IMG/VR virus record: IMGVR_UViG_3300009103_000004
Coordinates: 62,001-126,000 of that record
Source of the DNA: a virus
DNA length: 64,000 nt
Reading direction: 5' to 3' (one strand)
The notes below the pieces were generated by a model. The model made no database searches. It was not told the origin of the DNA and saw only the letters and a list, made by a program, of their open reading frames with translations. This document shows, in pieces, positions 33,049-40,352 of the stretch. A program made the position numbers and the translations under genes. Every line of letters begins with the position of its first letter. Position 1 is the stretch's first letter.

Positions 33049-33805
33049 GCTTAAACTCTAAGCTAATATCTGATCTAACCTTTTCCAGGTTTTCCAAAAG
33101 ATCCGACAAATCTCGCTTCACTGGAACATAGTGTTCCCACGGTACGAGATGCTCGTAAAAGAATTCTTCCCACGGCCTGTCTACTATAAAAAGAGGGCGA
33201 TAAGCAAAAAACTGAAGTTTGGTACGAGCCGAGTAGCCATGCCCCTCCATGTCTATTAAGTACTTAAACGCTTTAACCTGATCGACCATACTCATGTACT
33301 TTGGGGTTATAGCCTTTTCAGCAGTTCGGGTCCATACGATGTTCCTGTAAAATAGAGTGTCCTTACCTACCTCACGCGCCATACGTATAAATCTTTTCCT
33401 AACAGACGCCGTTGTAGCCCCTATCCAACCCATGGCTTCAGTAGAAGATTCCCGCATTCCCGAGCCCATCATGCGTACCCTAAACTCTTCATAGTCTCCT
33501 ATGCCGGCATACTGCCAATCTTTATAAAGAAAGTCTGGATATGTTTTATTGTACTCTTTGCAAGTTGTTGAAAAGCTATAAACTGGGTATTCACTCACAG
33601 TCTCGGGCTTATCATTAAAGTCAAAAATCAAAGTAGGGAAATCACGTGGAACACTCCTGTGTTTACAAGTTTCCTCTATAAGCCACCGGACTTTGTCGCC
33701 GCGTTGCTCCGGGTGGTCGTGGACATTAAAAGATAAAATGCCTTTTTCTCGTTTGACAGCCAGTGTCCATTTAGGCATTCTTTCAGGAAATTTAAATTTA
33801 TCCAT
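32927..33805 (-). CDS. GT90 / CAP10-type glycosyltransferase
   Basis: I use the ATG at 33805 (MDKFKFPERM). The frame runs on to a TTG at 33832. 292 residues. The CAP10/GT90 pattern is clear. MGWIGATTASVRKRF is followed by KAFKYLIDMEGHGYSARTK, PLFIVDRPWEEFFYEHLVPWEHYVPV, DLSDLLENL and the C-terminal ALDRYAEIF. GT90 includes protein O-glucosyltransferases (POGLUT) and fungal xylosyltransferases. It usually acts in the ER, but here it has no signal. It adds a further eukaryote-type transferase outside the main operon. Confidence 0.82.
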   Translation of the reverse strand: MDKFKFPERMPKWTLAVKREKGILSFNVHDHPEQRGDKVRWLIEETCKHRSVPRDFPTLIFDFNDKPETVSEYPVYSFSTTCKEYNKTYPDFLYKDWQYAGIGDYEEFRVRMMGSGMRESSTEAMGWIGATTASVRKRFIRMAREVGKDTLFYRNIVWTRTAEKAITPKYMSMVDQVKAFKYLIDMEGHGYSARTKLQFFAYRPLFIVDRPWEEFFYEHLVPWEHYVPVKRDLSDLLENLEKVRSDISLEFKLIQGAWEFGQTHLTRDSALDRYAEIFQSHQLLEHDAPPSS

Positions 33806-33837
33806 AAGTAGGTAACATTTAACCGTAAACAAAAATC

Positions 33838-34029
33838 ATGATTGAATTCTATAACGTTAGAAAAAAAGCAAAAGTGTCAATATCCGAAGAGGATGTAGAG
33901 AAAGTTGTCTATAACTCAACAACAAAAACGGGGAAGACTGTCACGAGATATGGAATAAAAGCTGTGGACGATGACGGGACAAAACTAACTAAGTTTGTAA
34001 GCAAAGATACATACGACTCGCTCGCCTAA
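33838..34029 (+). CDS. Small beta-rich protein, unknown
   Basis: 63 residues (MIEFYNVRKKAKVSISEEDV). It reads as a compact alternating-strand fold with conserved-looking YGIKAVDDDG and LTKFVSKDTY. It is divergent from the GT90 gene, with a 32-nt gap holding both starts. A strong terminator follows at 34050, so it is a monocistronic plus-strand gene. Confidence 0.7.
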   Translation: MIEFYNVRKKAKVSISEEDVEKVVYNSTTKTGKTVTRYGIKAVDDDGTKLTKFVSKDTYDSLA

Positions 34030-34049
34030 GTTGCAACTACTAATAAGTA

Positions 34050-34086
34050 AAAAAAGGATCGCTCGGGGGGAGCGATCCTTTTTTGT
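34050..34086. terminator. Rho-independent terminator
   Basis: The 10-bp stem AAGGATCGCT/AGCGATCCTT has a CGGGGGG loop, with A-runs before and TTTTTT after. It can stop the plus-strand gene before it and the minus-strand RNA after it. Confidence 0.88.
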
Positions 34087-34091
34087 TTTGA

Positions 34092-34278
34092 AATAAAACG
34101 ACAGAGCCGAGGGCTCAGTGCTCTGCCAGTTGCATATAATGAAGCATACCCCTAAACTTCAAGTAGCCCACTAAACGTAGCAAACTTTGTTTTCCTTTAA
34201 AAGGGAGCGAAGGTCTACCCCTAAACCCAGCTCCCAAGGGAAAAGTAAAAAGAACTGATCACCGAAGGACGGTTCAAT
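34092..34278 (-). ncRNA. Candidate small structured RNA
   Basis: No ORF lies here. Transcription would start at the promoter motif at 34279-34290 and end at a hairpin (CAGAGC at 34102 with GCTCTG at 34120, then a T-rich TTTTATTT). That gives about 180 nt. Internal features are a GGGAGC/GCTCCC hairpin (34203-34235) and two copies of the 11-mer TACCCCTAAAC (34147 and 34216). A third related ACTAAAC word lies between them. It resembles a phage small RNA, but the function is unknown. Confidence 0.5.
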
Positions 34279-34290
34279 CATATATAACGC
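34279..34290 (-). promoter_or_regulatory. Recurrent promoter motif (GCGTTATATATG) before the small RNA
   Basis: The plus-strand CATATATAACGC is a one- or two-base variant of the GTGTTATATACT motif. It points into the gene-free stretch at 34092-34278. Confidence 0.5.
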
Positions 34291-34292
34291 AG

Positions 34293-34640
34293 TTACTCAT
34301 TAAATTTCTCACTGAGTTTTTTAGACTTTGCCATCCAAGACTTCATGGGAAGTTCTGTAAGCCAGTCCTGCATCGTGGGTATTTTCCCCAAGTCCTCCAT
34401 TACGTGTTGTTCGCCAACTAAACGTACGGGTACAGTTTTATCTGCAGAATTTACTAAGATAGCACCAAACACACGCTCACATTCGTGAATACCCTGGGAG
34501 TGATGTCTAATAGCTCTATGCCTGAGGTCGGGCATAGCATTCTTAAATTCATCAAACCAGTCGTGTATTGCTAGGTAATCTCCGGCTTCGCCGCCGAATT
34601 GTTCTGCTGAACTTAATGCGTGGTAATAGGAATGGCTCAT
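34293..34640 (-). CDS. DUF6915-like phage protein
   Basis: I use the ATG at 34640 (MSHSYYHALSS), 115 residues. SHSYYHALSSAEQFGG, YLAIHDWFDEFK, RHRAIRHHSQGIHECERVFG and VRLVGEQHVMEDLGKIP match a family of phage and prophage proteins rich in His residues. Those His residues may coordinate a metal. The function is unknown. It is close to the next gene upstream (2-nt gap). Confidence 0.78.
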   Translation of the reverse strand: MSHSYYHALSSAEQFGGEAGDYLAIHDWFDEFKNAMPDLRHRAIRHHSQGIHECERVFGAILVNSADKTVPVRLVGEQHVMEDLGKIPTMQDWLTELPMKSWMAKSKKLSEKFNE

Positions 34641-34642
34641 AA

Positions 34643-35050
34643 TTAATCGTAATAATTCCAAGTTATCTCACAACCTTCGTCATCTTGTAACTCAGGTTCG
34701 GTTATATACAAGCTGCTGCCACTCAATATATCCTTAGCACCTACACGAATTGTTATCAGAGCCTCAATGTCAACTTCGTTTCCAAGAATGGACCACAAAT
34801 CCCAGTCATGAATCCTGAACTCATCAGGCCAATTAGGGCAGTCGTACCATAGTTCTTGTTTATTTATTACGCCGGTAACGTGTCGTAGCTTGCATTCATC
34901 ATGCTCTGTAGCATGACCTACTGTAAGTGACGAGAATCCGTGCTTTTCCAATTCATCAATGAATTTAAAAAATTCATCTCCATACTTTTGTCTAGATGGG
35001 TGAGCACCACCCAAGTCCAGGACTTGTTGATAACTATTATCTTTTTCCAT
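34643..35050 (-). CDS. Unknown protein
   Basis: 135 residues. It opens MEKDNSYQQVLDLGGAHPSR and is acidic, with a HATEHDECKLRHVTG strand, WDLWSILGNEVDIEALITIRVG and a terminal EGCEITWNYYD. No known domain. Its upstream region is the pentanucleotide array, so it may be regulated from there. Confidence 0.7.
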   Translation of the reverse strand: MEKDNSYQQVLDLGGAHPSRQKYGDEFFKFIDELEKHGFSSLTVGHATEHDECKLRHVTGVINKQELWYDCPNWPDEFRIHDWDLWSILGNEVDIEALITIRVGAKDILSGSSLYITEPELQDDEGCEITWNYYD

Positions 35051-36075
35051 AACTTCAAAACATAAACATAACAGAGCTTATACGAGCGTAACGTAACCCC
35101 CGTAACTTATCCCAAACAATCACATACGTAACTTGCCAAATCAGACAAGACACATCGCTACAAATCTCAAAACAACCCATCTTAGCTAAACCCACCAGAT
35201 CAGACAGAACATACCATATCATATTTTAACTCAGCTTAACGAGACACAACTCGACTAAAGCCATACCAATTGCTCAACATATCTGACCTAAAGCAACCCA
35301 GCTCATCCAAACGGAGCAAATCGAAGCTCGCCGGAACCCAACTCATCTTAACCTATCTGACATACCAGAACTGATACCATCTCATAACAGCGAAACTCAT
35401 CATAACAGAGCTGACTCAACAAAGCGGAACAAGTCTCATCATAGCGAAACTCAACAAAACAGAGCGGAACAGCCAAATCTTACCAGAACAAAGCGAAGCT
35501 TACCCCAGCTGAACTTATACTATCTTAACCCAGCTAATCAAATCAGCCACATTGGAGCGGAACTTATCCCATCTGAACCAGAAGCAACTTGACTCATCGT
35601 ATCTGCCGCAACTGATCGCAAAGCACCGCAACATAGCACACTAGAGCATATAATACCAGATCACATCTGCCGAAGCGAAACATAACTGAACATATCTTAA
35701 GCCAACAGGGCTCAACGAAACATATCTGACTTAACAGAACGTAGCCCAACTAAACACAGCAAAAGACTACTTAACATGTAACGCCATATCTGACTTAACA
35801 CAACTCGGGGCAACTCAGCACGTAGCATACCTACCGAACTTACGAGAACTTATCTGACTTAACGGAACGTATCTATACAAATCTCAGCCCATCCCATCTT
35901 AACTTATCTGACATAACAGAGCTGAACAAACCTGGCCGGAACCAAACCCATATCAACTCAGCTCGACAAAGGGGCATCGAATCTGACTTAACAGAGCATA
36001 GCTTATACGAACGTAGCAAAACGAATCCCAGCTAGACGAATCTGCCATAGCAAAACGGAATCATTGGCTACAACA
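35051..36075. repeat. 1 kb non-coding array with 5-nt periodicity (NNANC)
   Basis: This stretch has no ORF of note. It can be divided almost throughout into 5-base words with A at position 3 and C at position 5, for example TTAAC, AGAAC, GTAGC, CCAAC, TAAAC, ACAGC, GAATC and TAGAC. Occasional 4- or 6-base slips occur, for about 200 units in all. The minus strand therefore reads GNTNN. The longer phrase ATCTGACTTAAC recurs at 35724, 35788, 35852 and 35981. A period of five excludes coding origin. It could be a protein-binding, partition, packaging or ring-protein RNA-wrapping site. Confidence 0.85.
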
Positions 36076-36078
36076 AAT

Positions 36079-36108
36079 GGGTGGCCAGGGTAGGAGCCTG
36101 ACCACCCA
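36079..36108 (-). terminator. Hairpin terminator after the basic-tail protein gene
   Basis: GGGTGG-CCAGG pairs with CCTG-ACCACCC around a GTAGGAG loop, 25 nt after the stop of the gene at 36133-36993. The U-tract is weak (TTTG), so termination may be partial. Confidence 0.55.
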
Positions 36109-36132
36109 AATGAAAATTACTAAGATTAGCTC

Positions 36133-36993
36133 CTAGCCGGCAATTTCGAACTGACCCCAGCTTCCTACTGCTTTGGGGCTACTGGGCCTCCACTCACCAA
36201 TTCCATTATGGAATCCGGCAAGCTGGATAAGGTTAATGATAGCCTGACCGCTTATTATGTTCGGGCTATACTGAACCAGTATCTCTGTGGACCAGTCGTG
36301 TATTACCGGGCGGTAGCGCAGGTCTTTATCTTTGCCTACGCCCAAGCTAACCGGATCTTGGCGCATTGATACGCCTAGTGAGTGCAGGTGTTTCATTTCC
36401 TTCACTCTCTCGGGTGTCACCCATCTGGACTTGGGCTCTTCATCGAGCTCATCGGTGAACCGATAGTCCATTTTGGTCTTGAGGTTCTCTGGCAGGTGGC
36501 CGTGCTGGCTAGTCAGTGGCAGCATCTGATTATCACGCTTATCCGTACCAAATATGAAGAACCATGAACGCGAAGCTATCATAGTCAGATTTGGGTCGTT
36601 AACGTGACGACAAGCATCCACTGTGGCCTTTTTGACCTGAATGGCAGTTGCGCATAAGTGCGTTGGCTTGCCCTTCTTGTCGAACAGCCAGTAACCTGCA
36701 TCCTTCATTTCCTGGAACTGATCCTTGGGTGGGCGATCTTTTCCCTGAACCTTCAACCCGTCATGCTTCTTTTCTAGATCAAGTCGGGTCTTGTTGGTTA
36801 CGGTGTGACAACCGTAGATGTTAGCTCCCATTGATTTCAGGGTGAGTGTAAACTCCTCAACCTTCCGTTCCGGGATGTATATGTCTAGAGCTGTACTCTC
36901 TGGTGGAGTGCTCTTTTTACTTACTGATCCGGTTCCTACTTTTTTAGCTGCTGCCTTTTTGGCAGGAGCTTTCTTTTTAGCTGTTGTAGCCAT
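36133..36993 (-). CDS. Protein with histone H1-like basic tail, phage type
   Basis: 286 residues. The first 30 are Lys/Ala/Pro-rich (ATTAKKKAPAKKAAAKK), like a histone H1 or nucleoid-protein tail. The body has a MIASRSWFFIFGTD strand and a C-terminus IHDWSTEILVQYSPNIISG followed by GIGEWRPSSPKAVGSWGQFEI. That is a pattern I associate with small proteins in many phages. A clear AAGGAG site precedes the ATG. It probably binds DNA or a nucleic-acid complex. It lies directly next to the 5-nt array. Confidence 0.72.
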   Translation of the reverse strand: MATTAKKKAPAKKAAAKKVGTGSVSKKSTPPESTALDIYIPERKVEEFTLTLKSMGANIYGCHTVTNKTRLDLEKKHDGLKVQGKDRPPKDQFQEMKDAGYWLFDKKGKPTHLCATAIQVKKATVDACRHVNDPNLTMIASRSWFFIFGTDKRDNQMLPLTSQHGHLPENLKTKMDYRFTDELDEEPKSRWVTPERVKEMKHLHSLGVSMRQDPVSLGVGKDKDLRYRPVIHDWSTEILVQYSPNIISGQAIINLIQLAGFHNGIGEWRPSSPKAVGSWGQFEIAG

Positions 36994-37018
36994 ATTTTTT
37001 TATTTCTCCTTATTATTA

Positions 37019-37669
37019 TTATCCTGTTCTTACTTTATTGATCTGCTTGCGCACTTCAGCAGGCTTTATCTCTAGGCGCTTTGCCAAAGATATAACCAAA
37101 GGCTCAAGCTGATCGAGTTCTTCAATGAGTTCGGTAAATCCATTGAACTTACCGAATGCTCCCATTAAATATCTATACATTTCATACGTGACCGTTGACT
37201 TATGGTCCTCATTAAGAAGCACTGAATCGATTGTCCTGTAGGCCTTTCTGGCATCCTTTGATTTGGTACTGTGAAGAAACCTAACCACGGATACCTTCCT
37301 ACTCTCACCACCGGTACTACGAATGTTGACACGAACTACCTTAGCCTTGATAGAACGTATTACATACCGTGCCTCATCCTGACGGCGCTTATGTGCAGCA
37401 TCTGCGTCATCCCAAGTAAAGTAGGAATGCATGGCAGACTTTTTCTTACTAGCTGCAGTTATAACATCATCAGGCAAGATCGAGCCGAGCTTGTTGGCCA
37501 AGGCTTGGAGCTCAAGTCCAACCTTCTCAACGTCTGCGTCCCTAATGGAACTCCCTTCAGCTTTTACAAACCCTACTACTTCGATATCCTCTGTGGTGTC
37601 CAACGAACCCACATCAACTACTTCAGCCTCTACGGCTTTTGCCTTTATGGCTCTCTTAGTTTTAGTCAT
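37019..37669 (-). CDS. Unknown phage-type protein
   Basis: 216 residues. A Lys/Ala/Glu-rich N-terminus (MTKTKRAIKAKAVEAEVVD) is followed by SAMHSYFTWDDADAAHKRRQDEARYVIRS, a pattern seen in small conserved phage proteins. The C-terminus is helical with LEIKPAEVRKQINKVRTG. A hairpin plus T-run lies in its leader (37674-37708), so expression may be attenuated. It is 25 nt upstream of the histone-tail gene and probably co-transcribed with it. Confidence 0.72.
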   Translation of the reverse strand: MTKTKRAIKAKAVEAEVVDVGSLDTTEDIEVVGFVKAEGSSIRDADVEKVGLELQALANKLGSILPDDVITAASKKKSAMHSYFTWDDADAAHKRRQDEARYVIRSIKAKVVRVNIRSTGGESRKVSVVRFLHSTKSKDARKAYRTIDSVLLNEDHKSTVTYEMYRYLMGAFGKFNGFTELIEELDQLEPLVISLAKRLEIKPAEVRKQINKVRTG

Positions 37670-37673
37670 AGAT

Positions 37674-37708
37674 ATAAAAAAGGTGCCTTAGGGGAAACCT
37701 AAGACACC
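37674..37708 (-). promoter_or_regulatory. Attenuator-like hairpin in the leader of the gene at 37019
   Basis: The stem GGTG-CTTAGG/CCTAAG-CACC (37682-37708) is followed on the minus strand by TTTTTT. It sits between the promoter motif (37712-37723) and the ATG at 37669. That placement would end transcription before the gene unless relieved. Confidence 0.6.
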
Positions 37709-37711
37709 CAA

Positions 37712-37723
37712 AGTATATAACAC
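37712..37723 (-). promoter_or_regulatory. Recurrent GTGTTATATACT promoter motif
   Basis: This is an exact copy of the 12-mer (plus strand AGTATATAACAC), 43 nt upstream of the ATG at 37669. Confidence 0.6.
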
Positions 37724-37795
37724 ATATAGGCGTTAAATTTTGAACGTACGCTATATGTTGTAGTCTAACATAATGTCTAGTTATGTTGTTAAAGG

Positions 37796-37828
37796 TGGGC
37801 GCTTGGTTTGTAAGATCAGGCGCCTACT
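37796..37828 (-). terminator. Weak hairpin after the gene at 37831
   Basis: GGCGC and GCGCC arms flank a 20-nt loop just past the stop codon. The following T-run is short (CCTTTAAC). Confidence 0.4.
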
Positions 37829-37830
37829 GA

Positions 37831-38202
37831 TTAATGGAGAAGATCATGTGCATCTTCATCATGCTTTATAAACCCCCTGTCAGAACTCCACACGGCAACT
37901 TTTGCGTAAGTTTCGTACGGATGCTCAGGAGGTTCGTTGTTAAATCGAGCACTATGCTCGGATAACACCAATATCTCTTCTCTGATTTCATCGGAGATAG
38001 ATTCAATATCAGCTGCAGATTTCGTCAAGTCTATATCGCCATGCCAGAACTTCCCGAAGGATTTGGACATGACGTTGGCGTTAAATACTACGACGTTACC
38101 TGGGTTAGCTTGCCTATAGTCAGTTTTGGAGTGCCCAACAATACGAGCCGGGTTAAGCCCCTTATCTATAAACAACTCTACAGGATTATCTTCATTCTTC
38201 AT
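37831..38202 (-). CDS. Unknown acidic protein
   Basis: 123 residues from the ATG at 38202 (38211 is another in-frame ATG). DKGLNPARIVGHSKTD and NPGNVVVFNANVMSKSFGKFWHGDIDL suggest a compact alpha/beta domain. The C-terminus is acidic (HDEDAHDLL). It overlaps the upstream gene by about 11 nt. No family is recognised. Confidence 0.65.
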   Translation of the reverse strand: MKNEDNPVELFIDKGLNPARIVGHSKTDYRQANPGNVVVFNANVMSKSFGKFWHGDIDLTKSAADIESISDEIREEILVLSEHSARFNNEPPEHPYETYAKVAVWSSDRGFIKHDEDAHDLLH

Positions 38203-38419
38203 AGTTATCATTTAGTTCAAATATAATTACACTTTTATTTCCATTTACTCTATACATTGATCTAGATGCATACCCAAGCTGTGCCATGCGATGAACTAGG
38301 TCGGTTACATATATAGTTTTAAGAACGACTTTGATATTACCCAAGTGGTAATTGCTATCAATAGACACTGAGTTTGAATACTCACTGCATACGTCAACTA
38401 TATACGAGAACCTAGGCAT
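38192..38419 (-). CDS. Small protein, unknown
   Basis: 75 residues, MPRFSYIVDVCSEYSNSVS start, with mixed strand and helix and a VTDLVHRMAQLGYASRSMYRV segment. The stop overlaps the next start. It is the third gene of a run of six tightly coupled genes from 39716 to 37831. Confidence 0.65.
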   Translation of the reverse strand: MPRFSYIVDVCSEYSNSVSIDSNYHLGNIKVVLKTIYVTDLVHRMAQLGYASRSMYRVNGNKSVIIFELNDNYEE

Positions 38420-38664
38420 TAATGCATGCCTGCGTTACAAAACGGGTTATCACAGATTCCATATTCGGGAACTTTAATCGCACCCTCTAGAACGTCATCA
38501 AAGTCAGTAATCATATAATCGCATGTTTGCGAGTCATACTGACTGTTAATAGCTTCTACCAGCCTATCGTGACCAGCGTCATTATCATACTCATGCTCAA
38601 GTTCGTCTGGGACCTTGGCTTTAGTAACCTGGCCAGCTTCGTGATCCATTATGAAAACATACAT
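38419..38664 (-). CDS. Small acidic protein, unknown
   Basis: 81 residues, 20% acidic. It contains HEYDNDAGHDRLVEAINSQYDS and an ending ICDNPFCNAGMH. CxxxxC plus His might bind a metal. Its ATG overlaps the stop of the deoxyribosyltransferase-like gene by 1 nt. Function unknown. Confidence 0.65.
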   Translation of the reverse strand: MYVFIMDHEAGQVTKAKVPDELEHEYDNDAGHDRLVEAINSQYDSQTCDYMITDFDDVLEGAIKVPEYGICDNPFCNAGMH

Positions 38665-39203
38665 TACCTAAACTCCTTTCTAAGTAATCTCCATCTTTCC
38701 GAATCAATGACCTTAGTACCATTATCGATATCTTTTATAATCTCGATAATTTCCTCAAGTGAATCGTAGATGTAGTTATGTGGCAACATACCCATAAGCC
38801 ACAGAGGTGTTTTATGCTTACCTCCGTCCATACTTATGAATATGGGTTTTTTCATCCTAACTGCGGTAACTAACTCTTCTGCACTTCCCCAACTTGCCAC
38901 CTCAGGTAGTAAGTTAGCTATTATGAAATCAGATCTGTCGACAAGGTTGAGATCATACCCGCGTATAACTTTCATACGCTTGGATACATCACTGTAGTGA
39001 CCCTTGATCATCTGTTTCTTTACGTGCTCTCTGACGTCCTCAGTTTCCTCAACATCCTTGATGAAAGGTTTCTTGTAAGGGTTAAAGAGGGTTATACCAA
39101 GTGGAGTTAATTCCTCCTCTACATACTCACGCCAATCACGGCCACTTGCGTATTGCATATGACCAACTAGGTAAGTGCTTGTTTTACTTAGCAGATTAGT
39201 CAT
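38664..39203 (-). CDS. Nucleoside 2-deoxyribosyltransferase-like protein
   Basis: I use the ATG at 39203 (ATGA overlap with the previous gene), giving about 179 residues. YLVGHMQYASGRDWREYV, GITLFNPYKKP, IRGYDLNLVDRSDFIIANL and SWGSAEELVTAVRMKKPIF follow the order of the nucleoside 2-deoxyribosyltransferase family used for nucleotide salvage by phages. SAEEL carries the catalytic Glu. The GGKHKTPLWLMGM region may bind the base. Substrate unknown. Confidence 0.8.
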   Translation of the reverse strand: MTNLLSKTSTYLVGHMQYASGRDWREYVEEELTPLGITLFNPYKKPFIKDVEETEDVREHVKKQMIKGHYSDVSKRMKVIRGYDLNLVDRSDFIIANLLPEVASWGSAEELVTAVRMKKPIFISMDGGKHKTPLWLMGMLPHNYIYDSLEEIIEIIKDIDNGTKVIDSERWRLLRKEFR

Positions 39204-39490
39204 TTCCAATACGGGATAACTGGAACAATGGGAAGGTCGTCAGCACTAGTGAATATAGCGCCGGGGCCATTGCCTTCGTCGTCTCTACTTGGCCATACCA
39301 ACAATTCGTTAGAACCATCTGGGTCGGTTAGAACCATTATTAATCCCTTACTATCCCAACCAATGTGCTCAACCTCTTCAGCAGTCATATATCTAACTTC
39401 TGATATAACCTTACCCTTTAATTTTTTTTCAGCAACAGAACCCCATGTAAGAGTTGGGTCTGCATTAGCTTCTTTCATTAATTTCACCAT
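39200..39490 (-). CDS. Small phage-type protein
   Basis: 96 residues. A strong ribosome site (GAGGAGG) precedes the ATG. The C-terminal half WPSRDDEGNGPGAIFTS matches a recurring phage pattern for small proteins of unknown function. The N-terminal half has VISEVRYMTAEEVEHIGWDSK. It overlaps the deoxyribosyltransferase-like gene by 4 nt. Confidence 0.75.
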   Translation of the reverse strand: MVKLMKEANADPTLTWGSVAEKKLKGKVISEVRYMTAEEVEHIGWDSKGLIMVLTDPDGSNELLVWPSRDDEGNGPGAIFTSADDLPIVPVIPYWK

Positions 39491-39716
39491 TGTAAACCTC
39501 CTCGTGTATTTTACCTACATCTGTTTCGCTGTAAGGATTACCAGTTTGGTAGTTGTGAACCGCAGAAACTTCATCTGGAAAAGACTTATAAAGCTTATAC
39601 CTGTTCTGTCTGTCCGCAACTGCTATCAATTTAAATAGCTTGGCAGTAAACCAATCAGCACGTGAGTTATTAAGTATCTCCTCAACATTGTCTCTATCAT
39701 AATCCGACATTGGCAT
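39465..39716 (-). CDS. Small phage-type protein
   Basis: 83 residues (second ATG at 39710 possible). DNVEEILNNSRADWFTAKLFKLIAVAD and KSFPDEVSAVHNYQTG follow a pattern found in many phages ('..FPDEV..'). Function unknown. It overlaps the following gene start by 26 nt. Confidence 0.75.
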   Translation of the reverse strand: MPMSDYDRDNVEEILNNSRADWFTAKLFKLIAVADRQNRYKLYKSFPDEVSAVHNYQTGNPYSETDVGKIHEEVYNGEINERS

Positions 39717-39718
39717 AA

Positions 39719-39967
39719 CTATTTACCTTTCTTTTTGTTGTTTACCCAGTGCAAATAATCCACTGGTCGCATCCCGAGCTCTTTGGCTCTTGCCCTGACT
39801 TCATCTTCATCATAAAGCGTGTAGTCTATTGGACAATCGTCGCTTATGACTGGGTAGTTGTGCAACGTTGTTCTATTTTTATTTTTCTTAGCTTTGGAGC
39901 AACCCTCCAAAAACAATACAAATAGCAAACAAAGCAAAACTGGGAAGAATGTACTGTTACTAGTCAT
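39719..39967 (-). CDS. Small lipoprotein
   Basis: I use the ATG at 39967, an 8-nt overlap with the previous gene. The frame extends upstream but would then overlap it heavily. 82 residues: a short charged-free N-terminus, hydrophobic FFPVLLCLLFVLFLEGC with a lipobox-like LEGC, then a Lys-rich linker and an acidic tail (DEDEVRARAKELGMRP). It is a likely membrane-anchored lysis or superinfection factor, but that is inference. Confidence 0.7.
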   Translation of the reverse strand: MTSNSTFFPVLLCLLFVLFLEGCSKAKKNKNRTTLHNYPVISDDCPIDYTLYDEDEVRARAKELGMRPVDYLHWVNNKKKGK

Positions 39968-40193
39968 TTTTAATATTGTCGCTATACTTTGGGTAATCAT
40001 CACTGCTATCCGACGTAAACTTTTCAAAGTCGTAGTGTTCGTCTAAAAAGTCCTTGGCGTCTGACATAGTATCATCAAAGTGCCGAGTCCTGTCCTCTTG
40101 CGGCGTGTCTTCGTCTGCCTGTATTACCATTTCGTGTAACAGCTCTGCTGCTAATTTTGCCTTCTCCGATTTTTTCATATTTCTTTTTACCAT
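39960..40193 (-). CDS. Small acidic protein
   Basis: 77 residues. Two starts are possible: ATG 40193 and ATG 40178 (MKKSEKAKLAAELLHEM). It is helical then acidic (DDTMSDAKDFLDEHYDFEKF). It overlaps the gene at 40075-40272 by about 100 nt, so one of the two frames may be shortened or not used. Function unknown. Confidence 0.6.
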   Translation of the reverse strand: MVKRNMKKSEKAKLAAELLHEMVIQADEDTPQEDRTRHFDDTMSDAKDFLDEHYDFEKFTSDSSDDYPKYSDNIKND

Positions 40194-40272
40194 TCAGAGC
40201 CAAAGCGTAGTTACGGGAAGCAACTACACCGGCATCTGAATTTATTTGTTTAATTGTTTTCAAATCCCACAT
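40075..40272 (-). CDS. Small protein with a strong ribosome site, unknown
   Basis: 65 residues. The ATG at 40272 follows GGAGGAAGG and overlaps the stop of the upstream 26-aa gene as TAATG, so the start is well supported. The first half (MWDLKTIKQINSDAGVV) is natural. The second half is Arg/Gly-rich and overlaps the next gene, so the reading may end by design or the real gene may be shorter. Confidence 0.5.
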   Translation of the reverse strand: MWDLKTIKQINSDAGVVASRNYALALNGKKKYEKIGEGKISSRAVTRNGNTGRRRHAARGQDSAL

Positions 40273-40352
40273 TATTTACGCCTTCCTCCATATAACCAAA
40301 CTAATGCCATGGTAGCTATTGCCACTAAGCAAATTAATCCAAGTACACTCAT
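40272..40352 (-). CDS. 26-residue membrane micropeptide
   Basis: The frame MSVLGLICLVAIATMALVWL ends in YGGRRK. It is one hydrophobic helix with a basic tail. It starts at 40352 with an ATGA overlap on the previous gene and ends with the TAATG that starts the next gene, so it fills its slot exactly. The GGAGGAAGG inside its last codons serves the next gene. It is too short for standard ORF calling. Confidence 0.7.
   Translation of the reverse strand: MSVLGLICLVAIATMALVWLYGGRRK

Noticed and set aside
35051-36075. CRISPR array or ordinary tandem repeat at the pentanucleotide region
   Set aside because: There are no identical 23-47 bp repeats with unique spacers. The words vary and only the 5-nt phase is kept.
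37271-37702. A 143-residue plus-strand ORF
   Set aside because: It is antisense to the phage-type gene at 37019-37669, spans its promoter and attenuator, and has an unlikely composition.
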